This document shows positions 63,967-64,000 of a DNA stretch of 64,000 nt, in pieces (positions within the stretch are counted from its first letter, which is position 1; each line of letters starts with the position of its first letter). The notes below the pieces were generated by a model. The model made no database searches. It worked only from the letters and a program-made list of their open reading frames with translations, and was not told where the DNA came from. The translations under genes and the position numbers were made by a program. The stretch lies in the NCBI GenBank assembly GCA_937996235.1, contig CALKVK010000013.1, positions 3,848-67,847 on the forward strand. Direction: 5' to 3'. The DNA comes from an uncultured bacterium. Lineage in GTDB: Bacteria > Planctomycetota > JAJSAM01 > JAJVHW01.

Positions 63967-64000
63967 TACCCGCTGCGTGAGACGCACAGCACGCGGGACA
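63942..64000 (-). pseudogene. Remnant of an IS3-family OrfB transposase
   Basis: On the minus strand the last 59 bases read SRVLCVSRSGYYASRDRDA. This fits the beginning of IS3 OrfB (typically CRVLGVSRSGYYAWRDR) at 14 of 17 positions. Similarity stops near 63948, where low-complexity DNA takes over, so the insertion sequence is truncated on that side. OrfA and the left end of the element would lie outside the window to the right. Confidence 0.5.

Larger units (their letters stand above)
58304..64000. mobile_element. Integrative element inserted at tRNA-Gly (right part outside the window)
   Basis: The left border is a displaced 3' piece of tRNA-Gly at 58304-58349. To its right follow a tyrosine integrase, two small accessory genes and a Toprim/P-loop replication protein, all on the plus strand. 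Codon use differs from the rest of the window: codons almost absent elsewhere appear here, such as TTA (near 58870) and frequent AGG/AGA, and the GC content drops visibly in several places. The whole tRNA gene is expected at the other, unseen end. This is typical of prophage-like or ICE-like elements; no capsid, relaxase or conjugation gene is visible so far. Confidence 0.7.

Noticed and set aside
1..64000. CRISPR arrays, rRNA genes and phage structural genes
   Set aside because: I looked for regularly spaced repeats, conserved rRNA segments and capsid/terminase motifs and found none in the window.

Overview
The window is very GC-rich bacterial DNA, densely packed with genes on both strands. 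An LptB ATPase, several lipoproteins and an RseP-like M50 protease indicate a double-membrane (Gram-negative-type) cell. A PEP-CTERM-like sorting tail of the VPLPPAA type, a REP-associated-type transposase remnant and many TPR, HEAT or VWA proteins suggest a high-GC Planctomycetota-like lineage. That placement is inference; no rRNA or marker phylogeny is available here.

Layout. 1-2.8 kb: a decayed Y1 transposase, a small unknown protein and a membrane-anchored carboxypeptidase-regulatory-like protein. 3.0-9.1 kb: a beta-oxidation operon (thiolase, 3-hydroxyacyl-CoA dehydrogenase, two acyl-CoA dehydrogenases) followed by an archease-like protein and a BtuF-like binding protein, led by a promoter box and a perfect 16-bp palindrome. 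9.1-21 kb: a 3-methyladenine glycosylase/NfeD-like pair diverging from an SGNH hydrolase, three tandem YfhO-family membrane proteins, an M1 peptidase and a membrane protein. 21-28.5 kb: a VWA protein, enoyl-CoA hydratase, LeuB, a rhomboid-TPR protein and a LeuD-LeuC fusion. 28.9-33.6 kb: DinB, a PEP-CTERM-like protein, an aminotransferase and a large anchored protein. 33.7 kb: tRNA-Leu(GAG) with its own promoter and terminator. 33.9-42 kb: Yip1, EVE, DoxX, a MauE-S41 fusion, LptB, a REC/HD-GYP regulator and EtfBA. 42.25-42.43 kb: a promoter-hairpins-terminator unit with no protein, a strong small-RNA candidate. 42.5-58.3 kb: dGTPase, an Ada-like zinc lipoprotein, a TPR-rhomboid, peroxiredoxin, NadA, MoaA, CBS, UspA and an M50 protease with Sel1-like repeats.

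From about 58.3 kb to the right edge the DNA is foreign. A 46-nt 3' fragment of a tRNA-Gly(CCC) gene marks one end of an integrative element that carries a tyrosine integrase, a zinc-ribbon-like protein, a helix-turn-helix protein and a Toprim/P-loop replication protein. The element continues beyond the window, and an IS3 OrfB remnant sits at the last bases.

Together the metabolic genes give a complete fatty-acyl beta-oxidation cycle with its electron acceptor (acyl-CoA dehydrogenases, hydratase, dehydrogenase, thiolase, ETF), two steps of leucine synthesis, the first step of quinolinate-to-NAD synthesis (NadA) and the first step of molybdopterin synthesis (MoaA). A striking genome-level signal is that nine genes carry a TAnnnT-type -10 box exactly six bases before the start codon, which predicts leaderless mRNAs. 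Other genes carry the same box farther upstream together with a Shine-Dalgarno sequence.
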